The notes: generated by a model not told the origin, from the sequence alone. A stretch of 64,000 nucleotides of DNA from Helicobacter suis (GCF_902196125.1 NZ_CABIKG010000001.1:62001-126000), one strand, 5' to 3'. Positions 18,724 through 26,943 are shown, numbered from the stretch's first letter. Translations and numbers: made by a program.

Positions 18724-19578
18724 TTACTTACGACTAATACGGATACCACGAAGACTAAGACTAAAAGCGGGCGTTGTAGGTTTTGAGGAGGGAGGTTGTT
18801 TTGGGGGAGTGGGCTTTGAGGGGAGAGGTTCGTTTTTAGGGGGAGTGGGTTTTAAGGCAAAAGATTCTTTAGAAGCGATCATTTCTTTAAGAATGCTGTG
18901 ATTCTTAATCCCTAAAATTTTATCTCGCAAGGTTTGCGCTTCTTGGAGTGAGGCTTTCTCATTGCCATGCGCGCTTTTATTGCGGTTTTCTTGGAAAGTT
19001 TTGATGGTTTCAATAAGGGTGGTTCGAATAAGATGAAGGGACTTAGACAAATCTTTAGGCAAATTGTAAATCGCATCTTTTAGTTGTTTTTGGCTTAGAA
19101 TATGTCTATAACTTCCCAAATTGGGTTTGTTGCTAGGAAGATCACGCAGGCTAAATTCTTTTCCCTGCATATCCCATGTAATCTCCAAAATATCAGGATC
19201 CTCTTTAGCCAAAAAATCCACTAATTTTTGCATAAACCTATAGGTTTCCTCCTCAAAGGTTTTAGAGTAGCGCATGGTGATAGTGGAAAAATCATACAGA
19301 GGGTCTTGTTTATTAGCTTGGTATTCAAGCTCGGCATAAATAATATTATCTAGGCTATTAATATGGAGTTTATCAGCATAAGCGCCCAAGTTAAGTTCAA
19401 CTAGATATTTCTTTGTATCCAGAAATTCTGGGCTTTTAAACACATCCTGATAGAACTTGCGATCATCCTCAAGGTAACCCTCAAGGTAACCCTCAAAGTA
19501 ATTTACCACTCGCGCCGTAAAGCCCCTAGCTTTAGCTATGGGGATATAAGGCGTTTTTTGTGTTATAATGTCCGCCAT
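18724..19578 (-). CDS. C-terminal fragment of HEPN-like protein, element-supplied start
   Basis: 284 codons from an ATG inside the inserted element; the first 24 residues (MADIITQKTPYIPI...) are encoded by the element, and host sequence begins at VNYFEGY. A near-duplicate EGYLEGYLED stands at the N-terminal edge. A helical region of about residues 95-225 follows and includes TFQENRNKSAHGNE with the HEPN-type R-x4-H motif. The tail repeats PTPPK-, PTPPKQ- and PTTP-type motifs and is proline-rich. Whether this fragment is expressed from the element is unknown. The family is not firmly recognised. Confidence 0.6.
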   Translation of the reverse strand: MADIITQKTPYIPIAKARGFTARVVNYFEGYLEGYLEDDRKFYQDVFKSPEFLDTKKYLVELNLGAYADKLHINSLDNIIYAELEYQANKQDPLYDFSTITMRYSKTFEEETYRFMQKLVDFLAKEDPDILEITWDMQGKEFSLRDLPSNKPNLGSYRHILSQKQLKDAIYNLPKDLSKSLHLIRTTLIETIKTFQENRNKSAHGNEKASLQEAQTLRDKILGIKNHSILKEMIASKESFALKPTPPKNEPLPSKPTPPKQPPSSKPTTPAFSLSLRGIRISRK

Positions 19579-19683
19579 AGAGTTGGGGCATCAACTCTTG
19601 GAGTAGAGGCTGTAAGACCCGTCTAGCGGGCAGGTCTTGATGATCCCAGAATCTCCTAGCTTTAGCTATGGGGAGTATGTCAA
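19507..19683 (+). mobile_element. IS608-type non-autonomous mini-element, copy B (177 bp)
   Basis: The best preserved copy. Left junction TTAC (19503-19506), right end TCAA (19680-19683). Left guide AAAG sits 5' of hairpin CCCCTAGCTTTAGCTATGGG, and right guide GAAT sits 5' of an almost identical hairpin. The interior has TATAAT, then GAGTTG-loop-CAACTC, then CCCG-loop-CGGG and TTGATGATCCC. These match the TnpA recognition features known for ISHp608. No tnpA or tnpB. Its length is a multiple of three and it inserted at a codon boundary. Confidence 0.85.
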
Positions 19684-20160
19684 AGGCTCTTTCATCTGGA
19701 TAATTAGCGGGTAAACATAGGGGTTTCCATAAATGGCAAATGTGCGATTGTTGCGAGTGGGGGTGGTGAATCTGGATAGATAGCAATCCCGTATTTTTTC
19801 AAAATCATTACGAACAAGCTCCCTTAAATCCGTGATCACAAACCAGCACTCAACTCCTCCTAATTTATCGTTTGTATCGTAGTATTTTGGATAAGTTACG
19901 CTGCAAGTCTTCTCTACTCTTTCTACTTTAGCCACAAAAAGATTAGCATAGTCGGTTAAGAAAAGTTGCAAGGGGTTAGAGGGGCTTGTATTCTTGTATA
20001 TTTCTTGGAGTCTTTCTTGATTGGAATGTTCCATGTCTTTATTTTTAGGATAGATTTTTCCAAAGCCCACCACTTTCTTTTCTTTTAAAATGGCTAGATG
20101 TTGTTCGATAGTGTCTTTCCTATAGTAGGGGTTATAGAGGATAAGTAAGTTATCTTTCAT
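19666..20160 (-). CDS. N-terminal fragment of the split HEPN-like protein
   Basis: 164 codons, of which 159 are host sequence; the last five residues (LTYSP) and the stop come from the mini-element. Begins MKDNLLILYNPYYRKDTIEQ, followed by VVGFGKI and LQLFLTDYANLFVAKVERV. This alternation could be a PUA/EVE-like small beta domain, but that is a guess. The ATG overlaps the TGA of the zinc-ribbon gene upstream (ATGA), so the two genes are translationally coupled. Confidence 0.65.
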   Translation of the reverse strand: MKDNLLILYNPYYRKDTIEQHLAILKEKKVVGFGKIYPKNKDMEHSNQERLQEIYKNTSPSNPLQLFLTDYANLFVAKVERVEKTCSVTYPKYYDTNDKLGGVECWFVITDLRELVRNDFEKIRDCYLSRFTTPTRNNRTFAIYGNPYVYPLIIQMKEPLTYSP

Positions 20161-20342
20161 TTGCCAAATACTTTAAAAAGATCGAATAGACCTAGTGGCT
20201 TTTTTTCCATAGTTTTTTGGCATTGAGGGCATGTAGGGCTCATACTAGCAACATCCATCGCGCTTAAACAATCGCTTTTAAAAGACACCACCCTAGAATA
20301 CCCGCAAGAACACACATACTTAAAAGACTGAGGCTTGATCAT
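20157..20342 (-). CDS. Small zinc-ribbon protein, 61 aa
   Basis: Starts at ATG 20342 (MIKPQSFKYVCSCGYS), with AGAGGAG 5 nt upstream; an earlier in-frame start at 20366 has no ribosome site. The cysteine pairs CSCG and CPQC, about 30 residues apart, form a probable zinc ribbon. The C-terminus LFDLFKVFGK is basic and hydrophobic. Overlaps the split HEPN-like gene by ATGA, which suggests that the two products work together. Function unknown. Confidence 0.7.
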   Translation of the reverse strand: MIKPQSFKYVCSCGYSRVVSFKSDCLSAMDVASMSPTCPQCQKTMEKKPLGLFDLFKVFGK

Positions 20343-20436
20343 ACCAACTCCTCTAAAGGTGGACAATTCTACCTTAACTTTTTAAATCTTACTTATTATT
20401 ACGCCCCAACGCCTTAATTAAATAAACCCCACCCCT

Positions 20437-21435
20437 CTAACAAATTCTAGGTAATAACTCCCCCTCTGGCATTTCTAAATAACGCCTAGACCCCCATGCA
20501 TTTTTTAAAAACACCCGGGGGGTTTGGCTTTGTTTGCACACAGTCCCTATAATGGCGGGGTTTGCTCCGCTCTGTGTTAAAATCTTACATACACTAGGCG
20601 CATGTACGCTATCAACACTAAGCACACACACCCCCTCATTAGCCAAGACATAGGGTTCTAACCCTAAAATCTCACACACTCCCCGTACTTCCTCTAATAC
20701 AGGAATATTAGCCTCCTTAATTTCAATATCTACTAAAGAGGCATGCGCCCATTCATTAAGTACAGCAGCTAATCCACCCCTAGTTGCATCGCGCAAGGCA
20801 TAAATTGGGTATTGGCTTGCAAAAAGTGGTTTTAAAATGGGGAAAAGTTGTTTACAGTCGCTTTGTAAGGATACGCTTAGCTGGATTTCAGAGCGCAAAG
20901 CAAAGAGCAAGGCCCCGTGGCTACCAATAAAATCACTAACAATAATACTTTGCCCCTCTTTAAGATTCTTAGCGCTTAAATTAGGGTAGACAGTGGGGCC
21001 TAGTGCGGTGGTGTTAATAAAGATTTTATCCATGCTATTTTTAGGTAAAACCTTTGTATCTAAAGATAAAAGCTTGAGTTCTCCTAATGTTAATTCTATG
21101 CGCATAGAAGCTAAAATTTGCTCTAATAGTGCAATTTCAAGCCCCTCTTCTAGCATAAAACCCACACTCAAATAAGTTGGCTTTGAGCCTACCATGCACA
21201 CATCATTTGCGCTCCCACATACGCTAAGTTTGCCTATATCCCCCCCAGCAAAGATAAGCGGATCAACTACAAAGCTATCTGTACTTACCCCCCATGAACC
21301 CTCTGCTTTAAACACCCCACCATCTTCTCCATCGGCGCATAAAAACTCCCCTAAATAAGGTTTAAAGACCTGTTTAATGAGTTCTAAACTCTGCTTACCC
21401 CCATTCCCACAACTTAAAGCAACGCGATCTAGCAT
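20437..21435 (-). CDS. hypE: Hydrogenase maturation factor HypE
   Basis: AIR-synthase-fold enzyme that dehydrates the carbamoylated C-terminal cysteine to form the CN ligands of the [NiFe]-hydrogenase active site. 332 aa. N-terminal SCGNGGKQSLELI, then VSTDSFVVDPLIFAGGDIGKL and SANDVCMVGSKP, later RDATRGGLAAVLNEWA. It ends in PRIC-stop, the substrate cysteine tail that separates HypE from SelD. AGGAAG precedes the ATG and TACAAT lies upstream. No other hyp or hyd gene is in the window. It lies downstream of copy C. Confidence 0.94.
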   Translation of the reverse strand: MLDRVALSCGNGGKQSLELIKQVFKPYLGEFLCADGEDGGVFKAEGSWGVSTDSFVVDPLIFAGGDIGKLSVCGSANDVCMVGSKPTYLSVGFMLEEGLEIALLEQILASMRIELTLGELKLLSLDTKVLPKNSMDKIFINTTALGPTVYPNLSAKNLKEGQSIIVSDFIGSHGALLFALRSEIQLSVSLQSDCKQLFPILKPLFASQYPIYALRDATRGGLAAVLNEWAHASLVDIEIKEANIPVLEEVRGVCEILGLEPYVLANEGVCVLSVDSVHAPSVCKILTQSGANPAIIGTVCKQSQTPRVFLKNAWGSRRYLEMPEGELLPRIC

Positions 21436-21493
21436 GAATCTTCCTAGCGATGTTTTTTAAGTTATTGTAATGGTTTTTATTAAAAATTTTAAC

Positions 21494-21677
21494 CCACTGC
21501 GCGCTAAAGCCCGCAAGCTTTAGCTATGAGGATATAAGGCGCATGCTAAAGGTTTTGTGTTACAATCGCAAACAGAGTTGGGGCATCAACTCTTGGAGGA
21601 GAGGCTGTAGACCGGCCTAGCTATCAAGCCTTTGTGATTCTAAAATCCCCTAGCTCTAGCTATTGGGAGTATGTCAA
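21494..21677 (+). mobile_element. IS608-type non-autonomous mini-element, copy C (184 bp)
   Basis: Right end TCAA at 21674-21677; the left junction reads TAAC instead of TTAC. AAAG precedes a left hairpin CCCGCAAGCTTTAGCTATGAGG; the right guide is AAAT before CCCCTAGCTCTAGCTATTGGG. The interior keeps GTTACAAT in place of TATAAT and GAGTTG-loop-CAACTC. It sits between the divergent hypE and two-component promoters, 24 bp upstream of the latter's -10 box. Confidence 0.8.
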
Positions 21678-21701
21678 AAGCTGTATTTGTAGTCAAAATG
21701 C

Positions 21702-21707
21702 TACAAT
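21702..21707 (+). promoter_or_regulatory. -10 box of the two-component operon, predicting leaderless mRNA
   Basis: TACAAT immediately before ATG 21708; the expected start point, about 7 nt downstream, falls on ATG 21714, where alignment to response regulators begins (MKKLFLLEDD). No ribosome site precedes either ATG. Confidence 0.5.
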
Positions 21708-21713
21708 ATGGAA

Positions 21714-22355
21714 ATGAAAAAACTTTTTCTCTTAGAAGATGATGTTTTATTGCACCGCACGCTAGAGGAATTTTTAAAGCACACGGGGTTTATGGTTATA
21801 GGCGCTTATGATAAAACACCGGCAATGGAAATTTTAAGCCAACAGCATTTTGATCTATTATTACTAGATGTGCAAGTACCTGAGGGCAATAGCTTTCAAA
21901 TTTTACAGATTCTAAGAGATTTAAACATCACCACTCCGGCAATTTTTATTAGTGTTTGTAGTGATATGCAGACTTTAAGACAGGCTTTCCATGCTGGGGC
22001 TAGCGACTATCTTAAAAAGCCCTTTGATTTAGAAGAATTGTATTTGCGTATGGAGCGTTTGCTAACACCCCCTAGAATACAGATTAACCCTAATTGTTTT
22101 TATGAAAATGGAGTTTTGCAAAAGGCTAATCAAAATTACTTTTTAACCCCTAAGGAGAAATGCTTGTTAGAACTTTTTCTCAAACATAAAAACCAAGTCT
22201 TAGGGCATGAACAGATCATGGCCAATGTATGGCATCATGAAGACGAGGTTGATTCTTCAACTTTGCGTAGCCATATTAAAAATTTGCGTAGACTCTTGGG
22301 TAGGGATCATATCCAGAATGTTAAGGGTTTAGGCTATTGTTTGAGGATTTTATGA
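21714..22355 (+). CDS. OmpR-family response regulator (CrdR-like)
   Basis: Receiver domain (1-115) with LLEDD acid pair, phosphoacceptor D52 in LLLDVQVPEG, switch residue in FISVCSD and K in YLKKPFDLEEL. The C-terminal winged helix (about 125-213) has LTPKEKCLLELFL and VDSSTLRSHIKNLRRLLG and ends VKGLGYCLRIL. 213 aa. The kinase gene overlaps by ATGA. The DVQVPEG and DYLKKPFDL segments remind me of H. pylori CrdR (copper response), but this is not proven. An upstream in-frame ATG at 21708 is possible. Confidence 0.88.
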   Translation: MKKLFLLEDDVLLHRTLEEFLKHTGFMVIGAYDKTPAMEILSQQHFDLLLLDVQVPEGNSFQILQILRDLNITTPAIFISVCSDMQTLRQAFHAGASDYLKKPFDLEELYLRMERLLTPPRIQINPNCFYENGVLQKANQNYFLTPKEKCLLELFLKHKNQVLGHEQIMANVWHHEDEVDSSTLRSHIKNLRRLLGRDHIQNVKGLGYCLRIL

Positions 22356-23572
22356 AACTTAACATGTATGAAAAACAATCTTTAAGGCGTTTTTTTGTGC
22401 TGTTGCTAGGTTTTTCCTTTGTACTCATCACTCTTATCGCACTTTTGTTTTTACACAATGCCAAAAGCCTTATCTTAGAAAATACCCAAGTGCGTTTGCA
22501 AGCCCAGAGTAATGAAATCACCCAAGATATTATAGAAGCACACATGCACCATTGGGACGAACCTTTTAAGACTTTAGCGCGTAGGTATAGTTATCTGCAT
22601 TTTGTACTGCTAGATGGAGAGCGCCATGTTCTTTATAACCATAATTTTGGTAACGCTACAAGCCTAGCCTTTTTTGGGCACGCAACTTCTTTTCCTTTGT
22701 TTTTAGATCAAAAAGATGCTTTTTATTTGGTGGATAATAAAACTTTTGGACATTTGGGAGTAGATTTAGTGCTAATAGAGGAAAATCACCCCCACCATTT
22801 ATTTGCATCGCTATACCGGCGCGTGTTGCTAATCTTTTCGGGTGTGTTTATTTGTATGGGGGCGATGTCTTTCTTTCTAGCACGGCTATTTTTAAAACCC
22901 TTAGCCGATGAACGATCGCGCATTAGCGCCTTTAGCCAAGACCTTGCCCACGAGTTAAACACCCCCATTGCTGCTTTACTCATTGCTGCTAAAGCCTTAT
23001 TTAAACAAGAGAATAACCCCAAACTTTTAGGCATTCTAGCCAGTGCCCAGCGCATTTCTCACCTCTACTACCGCCTTGCTTATATCTCAACACAGGATTT
23101 AAACCTAGATACCCAGCTTTTAGATTTAAAAACACTAGTAGCCCAGCAAATCGCCTCTTTAGATCAAATGGCTGCCTTTTATCAATTAGAACTCAAAAGT
23201 CATTTAGAATCTAAAACCTTTGAGGCGTGCGAGGAGGATATGATTACTCTGGTGAGTAATTTACTCATGAATGCGATTAAATACAACCACCCGCAAGGTT
23301 TTATTCAGGTAGTTTTAAATCAAGATTTGAGTGTGTGTAATAGTGGGCAGGCTATCCCAACAGCTAAAATAGAAGCCCTCACAAAACGCTACAGCCGCCT
23401 AGATGTGCATAAAAAAGGTTATGGGATTGGTTTGGATTTAGTGCATAAAATTTGTGAGCGCTATGATCTTAGATTAGAAATTAGTAGTAATCCTATTCCC
23501 TCTTCGCGCTATTATCAAAATACTTTTAAGGTGTGCTTTCCCCCAAGCCAGATCACACCACCTCACACTTAA
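22352..23572 (+). CDS. Sensor histidine kinase, partner of the upstream regulator
   Basis: Membrane kinase of 406 aa. TM1 at about 12-34, a short periplasmic loop, TM2 at about 150-175. The H-box is FSQDLAHELNTPIAALL, the N-box MNAIKYN, and the ATP lid has GYGIGLDLVHKI. Starts at ATG 22352, overlapping the regulator stop (ATGA), after GAGGA. The periplasmic part is rich in His (HMHHWDE, EENHPHHLF), compatible with metal sensing. CrdS-like if its partner is CrdR. Confidence 0.87.
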   Translation: MKLNMYEKQSLRRFFVLLLGFSFVLITLIALLFLHNAKSLILENTQVRLQAQSNEITQDIIEAHMHHWDEPFKTLARRYSYLHFVLLDGERHVLYNHNFGNATSLAFFGHATSFPLFLDQKDAFYLVDNKTFGHLGVDLVLIEENHPHHLFASLYRRVLLIFSGVFICMGAMSFFLARLFLKPLADERSRISAFSQDLAHELNTPIAALLIAAKALFKQENNPKLLGILASAQRISHLYYRLAYISTQDLNLDTQLLDLKTLVAQQIASLDQMAAFYQLELKSHLESKTFEACEEDMITLVSNLLMNAIKYNHPQGFIQVVLNQDLSVCNSGQAIPTAKIEALTKRYSRLDVHKKGYGIGLDLVHKICERYDLRLEISSNPIPSSRYYQNTFKVCFPPSQITPPHT

Positions 23573-23608
23573 ATCTTAAAAAATTACTTGCTAAGAAATT
23601 TTAAGCAA

Positions 23609-24199
23609 TTACTTTTTTAAATTTTGGATTTGTTCTAAAATCTGGGTGATAGCCTCAAGGCTAACATGCTGCAGTGCCTTAATTTCTAAAATCTCATCAT
23701 CTTTAGTAGCGATTGTTTGACTTTGGGTGATGCGCTTATATTGGCTACCTAGTGGTGTATTTAAAGAATAATCTAATACTAATTGTGCTTGATACTGCCC
23801 ATTTTGATCTAAGATAGCAAGGGAGAGAATATCTAATTTGATAGTGGCATAGGGGGTTGTGATGTGGGGAGGGCGCGAGACAAAAAGGCAGTGTTTGGCC
23901 GCTTGTAAAAGAAGCATGTTTTTAAGCATGTTTTTAGGTAGATCAATAAATTTTGTATGCTTAGCATAATAAACTTGCCCTTGAGCGTTTTTAAACACAA
24001 TTTGTTTTGTATCGTATAAATCCGCGCTTTGAATCCCAATAAGGCCTATATCATGGACTTGGGAACAAGTAGGGGTAGTAGATTCTGTGGTATTAAGATC
24101 ATAATCTTTAACATCTGGCAACATCTGCTTGAGATTAAGATTCAAACAACCTGAAAAAAGTACAGAAAAACAACACACCAACCCGATGTGTTTTTTCAT
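23609..24199 (-). CDS. Lipoprotein component of the Mla-type transporter
   Basis: 196 aa with a lipoprotein signal: MKKHIGLVCCFSVLFSGC, with the acylated Cys in the LFSGC lipobox. It is the last of four overlapping genes and overlaps mlaD by 4 nt. Its position and size fit the ABC-type transport auxiliary lipoprotein (PqiC-like) found with MCE operons, equivalent to HP1463. Likely links the periplasmic MCE protein to the outer membrane. Confidence 0.72.
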   Translation of the reverse strand: MKKHIGLVCCFSVLFSGCLNLNLKQMLPDVKDYDLNTTESTTPTCSQVHDIGLIGIQSADLYDTKQIVFKNAQGQVYYAKHTKFIDLPKNMLKNMLLLQAAKHCLFVSRPPHITTPYATIKLDILSLAILDQNGQYQAQLVLDYSLNTPLGSQYKRITQSQTIATKDDEILEIKALQHVSLEAITQILEQIQNLKK

Positions 24200-25071
24200 T
24201 TTCTATCTCCAAAAATTGTCTTATAAGGGTTGGCATCAAATTTATCAATCAAGCTAGAACCTTTTTGTACAAAATTATCAATGTTTCGTAGACTCAATTC
24301 CATTTGCATAATCAAGGGGGTGAGCATGGTTTTAAAATCATATTGTTTATCCTCAACTTTTTTATTGATACTGAGTGCAAGTTGATCGCCATGCTGGGCT
24401 AAAGTACGGCCACTTTCAAGAAAACCATCGCCTTTTTTTAGCGTCTTTGTGGCTTGTTCTGCTGTTTGGGTTGCTGTATTTAAAAGGCGATCTAGAGCTA
24501 AACGGGTATTATCTAACCCACCTGTAAGCTTTTGGATAGAGGCGATGGTTTTGCTGATATTATCAACATTTTGGGGGCTTAAAATTTGATCGATGCTTTT
24601 AATGATGTAGAGGACTTCATTAGAAATATGCCCCGCGCTACTGGTGAGTTTTTCTAAAAAGCTTTGTTCGTAGCGTAGCACTCGCTCACTATCATTTTGG
24701 CTATAAAACTCTTTAGAGTTACTTTGTATGAGGCTTAAATATTTTAACCCCACCAAACCTTGAGATTCAACTTTTAATGAAGAATCTTTATGAATGGGCA
24801 CGCGGCTTTGGATACGCAAATCTAACTTCACCATTCCTAAATGCCCCTTATTAAAAGCCACATGCTTAACAGAACCAATTTGAATCCCTTTATAATTAAT
24901 GGGTGTATTAGCCCCTATCCCATTTAAATCTTTATCCGTATACATCACATAACCCATGTAGTCTTTATCTTCTAAATTAAAATGCCCTAACCATAAAATA
25001 AAGACCACCATACACACCATGCAAGCAAGAAAAATACCGCCAATGAGAGTGTAGTTTACATGCCTTTCCAA
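24196..25071 (-). CDS. mlaD: MCE-family phospholipid-binding protein (MlaD-like)
   Basis: Single N-terminal TM helix (about 8-28), then an MCE domain: YTDKDLNGIGANTPINYKGI and IGSVKHVAF, with LVGLKYLSLIQ later. A long helical tail follows. 291 aa, equivalent to HP1464. Carries lipid across the periplasm with the ATPase and permease encoded just upstream. Start ATG; overlaps mlaF by 16 nt. Confidence 0.9.
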   Translation of the reverse strand: MERHVNYTLIGGIFLACMVCMVVFILWLGHFNLEDKDYMGYVMYTDKDLNGIGANTPINYKGIQIGSVKHVAFNKGHLGMVKLDLRIQSRVPIHKDSSLKVESQGLVGLKYLSLIQSNSKEFYSQNDSERVLRYEQSFLEKLTSSAGHISNEVLYIIKSIDQILSPQNVDNISKTIASIQKLTGGLDNTRLALDRLLNTATQTAEQATKTLKKGDGFLESGRTLAQHGDQLALSINKKVEDKQYDFKTMLTPLIMQMELSLRNIDNFVQKGSSLIDKFDANPYKTIFGDRK

Positions 25072-25847
25072 AACTTCTCTCCTCGTGTAGAATTAAATAA
25101 ATTGCCCTCTTCTAAGGGGTGGGTTTTAACATGCTCAATAAAATCCTTAAGTGTACCATCAAAATCAATCAACCCGTCTTTAAGCATGATAAAACGATCC
25201 ACCGTGTTTTTAACCGAGTCTAGATCGTGGGTGATCATCACCACGGTTAAATGCAACGCTTCTTTAAGCGATAAAAGCAATGCATCAAATGTATCGGCCG
25301 AATAAGGGTCTAAACCACTTGTGGGTTCGTCTAAAAATAAAATCTCAGGATTAGTTGCCATAGCGCGGGCTAAGCCCACGCGTTTTTTCATGCCCCCGCT
25401 AAGTTCGTAAGGATATAGATAGTACACACTTGGATCTAAGCCCACACGATCTAACCACATTTTAGAAATTTCAAGGATATTTTGCTTGGGATAATAACTA
25501 TACTCCTCTAGCATCACCCCTACATTTTCTAAAACCGTAAGCGAACTATAAAGCGCTCCAAATTGGAATAACACCCCTATACGCTGTAAAATTTGATCCC
25601 TTTGGCGCTCCTTAAGCTTCCAAATATCTGTCCCAAAAACATTAATCACACCCTTAATAGGGCGGTTAAGTAAAATTAAACTGCGCAGTAAGGTACTCTT
25701 CCCACTCCCACTTCCCCCCAAAATAGCTAATATCTCCCCTTTAAACACCTCAAAACTCACGCCCCGATGAATTAAGCGCTCCCCATAGGCATTATAGACA
25801 TTATCCACTACAATAAGTTTTTGAGAGGAAGTGCTATTAGACATCAA
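25056..25847 (-). CDS. mlaF: ABC transporter ATPase (MlaF-like)
   Basis: Cytoplasmic ATPase that powers the MCE transporter. Walker A ILGGSGSGKSTLLRSLI, signature YELSGGMKKRVGLARA, Walker B PEILFLDEPTSGLD, His switch VVMITHDL. 263 aa, equivalent to HP1465. Overlaps mlaE by 11 nt and mlaD by 16 nt. It begins with two methionines; either may be used. Confidence 0.93.
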   Translation of the reverse strand: MMSNSTSSQKLIVVDNVYNAYGERLIHRGVSFEVFKGEILAILGGSGSGKSTLLRSLILLNRPIKGVINVFGTDIWKLKERQRDQILQRIGVLFQFGALYSSLTVLENVGVMLEEYSYYPKQNILEISKMWLDRVGLDPSVYYLYPYELSGGMKKRVGLARAMATNPEILFLDEPTSGLDPYSADTFDALLLSLKEALHLTVVMITHDLDSVKNTVDRFIMLKDGLIDFDGTLKDFIEHVKTHPLEEGNLFNSTRGEKFWKGM

Positions 25848-26943
25848 GTCTACTAAAGATCACCGAAAAAAGGGCGTCTAAAAAGATGATCCAAAATAAG
25901 GAATTGACCACGCTAATAGTGGTGAGTTGCCCAATAGATTCTGTATTGCCCTTAACCTCAAACCCGCGCATACAACCCACTAAAGCAATGGCAAATCCCC
26001 AAAAAGGGGCTTTAATGAGTCCGATAAAAAAATGCGATAAGCCGACATTTTCATGCAAGCGCGCAACATAATGGGCAAAGCCTATGCCTAGTTGGTATTT
26101 AATCGCAATCATTGCCCCTAAAAGCGCAAAGGCATCGGCTAAAAACACCAATAAGGGCATGGCAATGACTAGGGCTATCACTCTAGGCAAGACTAAAAAA
26201 GCAAAAGGGTTAAGCCCCATTGTTTCCATAGCGTCTAATTCCTCTGTGATCTTCATTGCCCCAATTTGGGCGGTAAAACTAGAAGCACTCCGCCCGGCTA
26301 CTACAAGTGCTAAAATAAAAGGACCCATTTCTCTTAGGGCAAGTTTAGCTGTCATCTCAATACTCATCATAGGAAAACCCAGTTCTTGTAACTGCACTGC
26401 TCCCTCTAAGGCAATAGCAAAGCCCACCACAAAGACGGTTAAAATGCTCACGGGTAAAACCTTAAACCCGCTTTCATGGATATGGTGGATTAAAGGCGTC
26501 CAGCATACAGATTTGGGGCGTATAAAAGCCAAGCCCACATAATAAATAATCATGCCACAGAAATTAAAAGTATTAAGTAGGGTGTTATAAAAGGAAACAA
26601 CCCCGCGCCCTAATTTTTCTAAGGGGTTGATAAAAACACGGGAGACATGCTCTTGTTTTAAAATGCTAGGATTAGCCCTAACCCAAGTTTCTACCACTTC
26701 TAAGACTCTTGCATTATAAGCGCTAGGGTTGAGAAATTCAGGTTTGCGGCGGCCTAACAAATCATAAAGCAACATTAAAAATACAAAATCTAAACTAGCC
26801 ACCCCTTTAAAATCAATGGCCTCTATGGGGGGGGCGTCTTTAAGAATGGTTTTTAGGTGAGCTAGAGCTTTAGCAGAAGTTTTAAAATTCCAACTTCCTT
26901 GTAAAACAAGGGTGCGCGACTGGATATAGGCAGAACTTACCAA
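25837..26943 (-). CDS. mlaE: ABC transporter permease with STAS domain (MlaE-like)
   Basis: 368 aa. The N-terminal ~100 residues are STAS-like (AIDFKGVASLDFVFLMLLYD), fused to an MlaE permease: GAVQLQELGFPMMSIEMT, REMGPFILALVVAGRSASSFTAQIG, EELDAMETMGLNPFAFLVLPR. Start TTG 26943, with AAGGGGGG eight bases upstream. First gene of the four-gene lipid transport operon; equivalent to HP1466. A C8 run lies in its coding strand (26827-26834). Confidence 0.9.
   Translation of the reverse strand: MVSSAYIQSRTLVLQGSWNFKTSAKALAHLKTILKDAPPIEAIDFKGVASLDFVFLMLLYDLLGRRKPEFLNPSAYNARVLEVVETWVRANPSILKQEHVSRVFINPLEKLGRGVVSFYNTLLNTFNFCGMIIYYVGLAFIRPKSVCWTPLIHHIHESGFKVLPVSILTVFVVGFAIALEGAVQLQELGFPMMSIEMTAKLALREMGPFILALVVAGRSASSFTAQIGAMKITEELDAMETMGLNPFAFLVLPRVIALVIAMPLLVFLADAFALLGAMIAIKYQLGIGFAHYVARLHENVGLSHFFIGLIKAPFWGFAIALVGCMRGFEVKGNTESIGQLTTISVVNSLFWIIFLDALFSVIFSRLDV

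Larger units (their letters stand above)
18724..20160 (-). pseudogene. HEPN-like gene split by mini-element copy B
   Basis: The two fragments below are one gene interrupted at 19507-19683. Codon 159 of the upstream part ends exactly at 19684, and the downstream part resumes in the same phase with GTA AAT TAC at 19506. Removing the 177 bp gives an open frame of 419 codons. The C-terminal region contains RNKSAHG, an R-x4-H motif typical of HEPN ribonucleases and related helical domains. Confidence 0.75.

Noticed and set aside
19532-19786. Reverse-strand frame of 84 codons across copy B
   Set aside because: Most of it is the mini-element translated; the same peptide block (LPARRVLQPLLQELMPQLYG) appears in a frame over copy E, so it reflects element DNA, not a gene.
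20437-21435. selD (selenophosphate synthetase) as partner of selA
   Set aside because: The fold is shared, but the C-terminal PRIC tail and lack of the SelD Cys/Sec-Lys motif identify HypE.
26827-26834. G8/C8 run in mlaE (and in DAHP synthase at 56501) as phase-variation switches
   Set aside because: They encode conserved residues in housekeeping genes, and similar runs of seven or eight G are scattered through the window; no evidence of variation.
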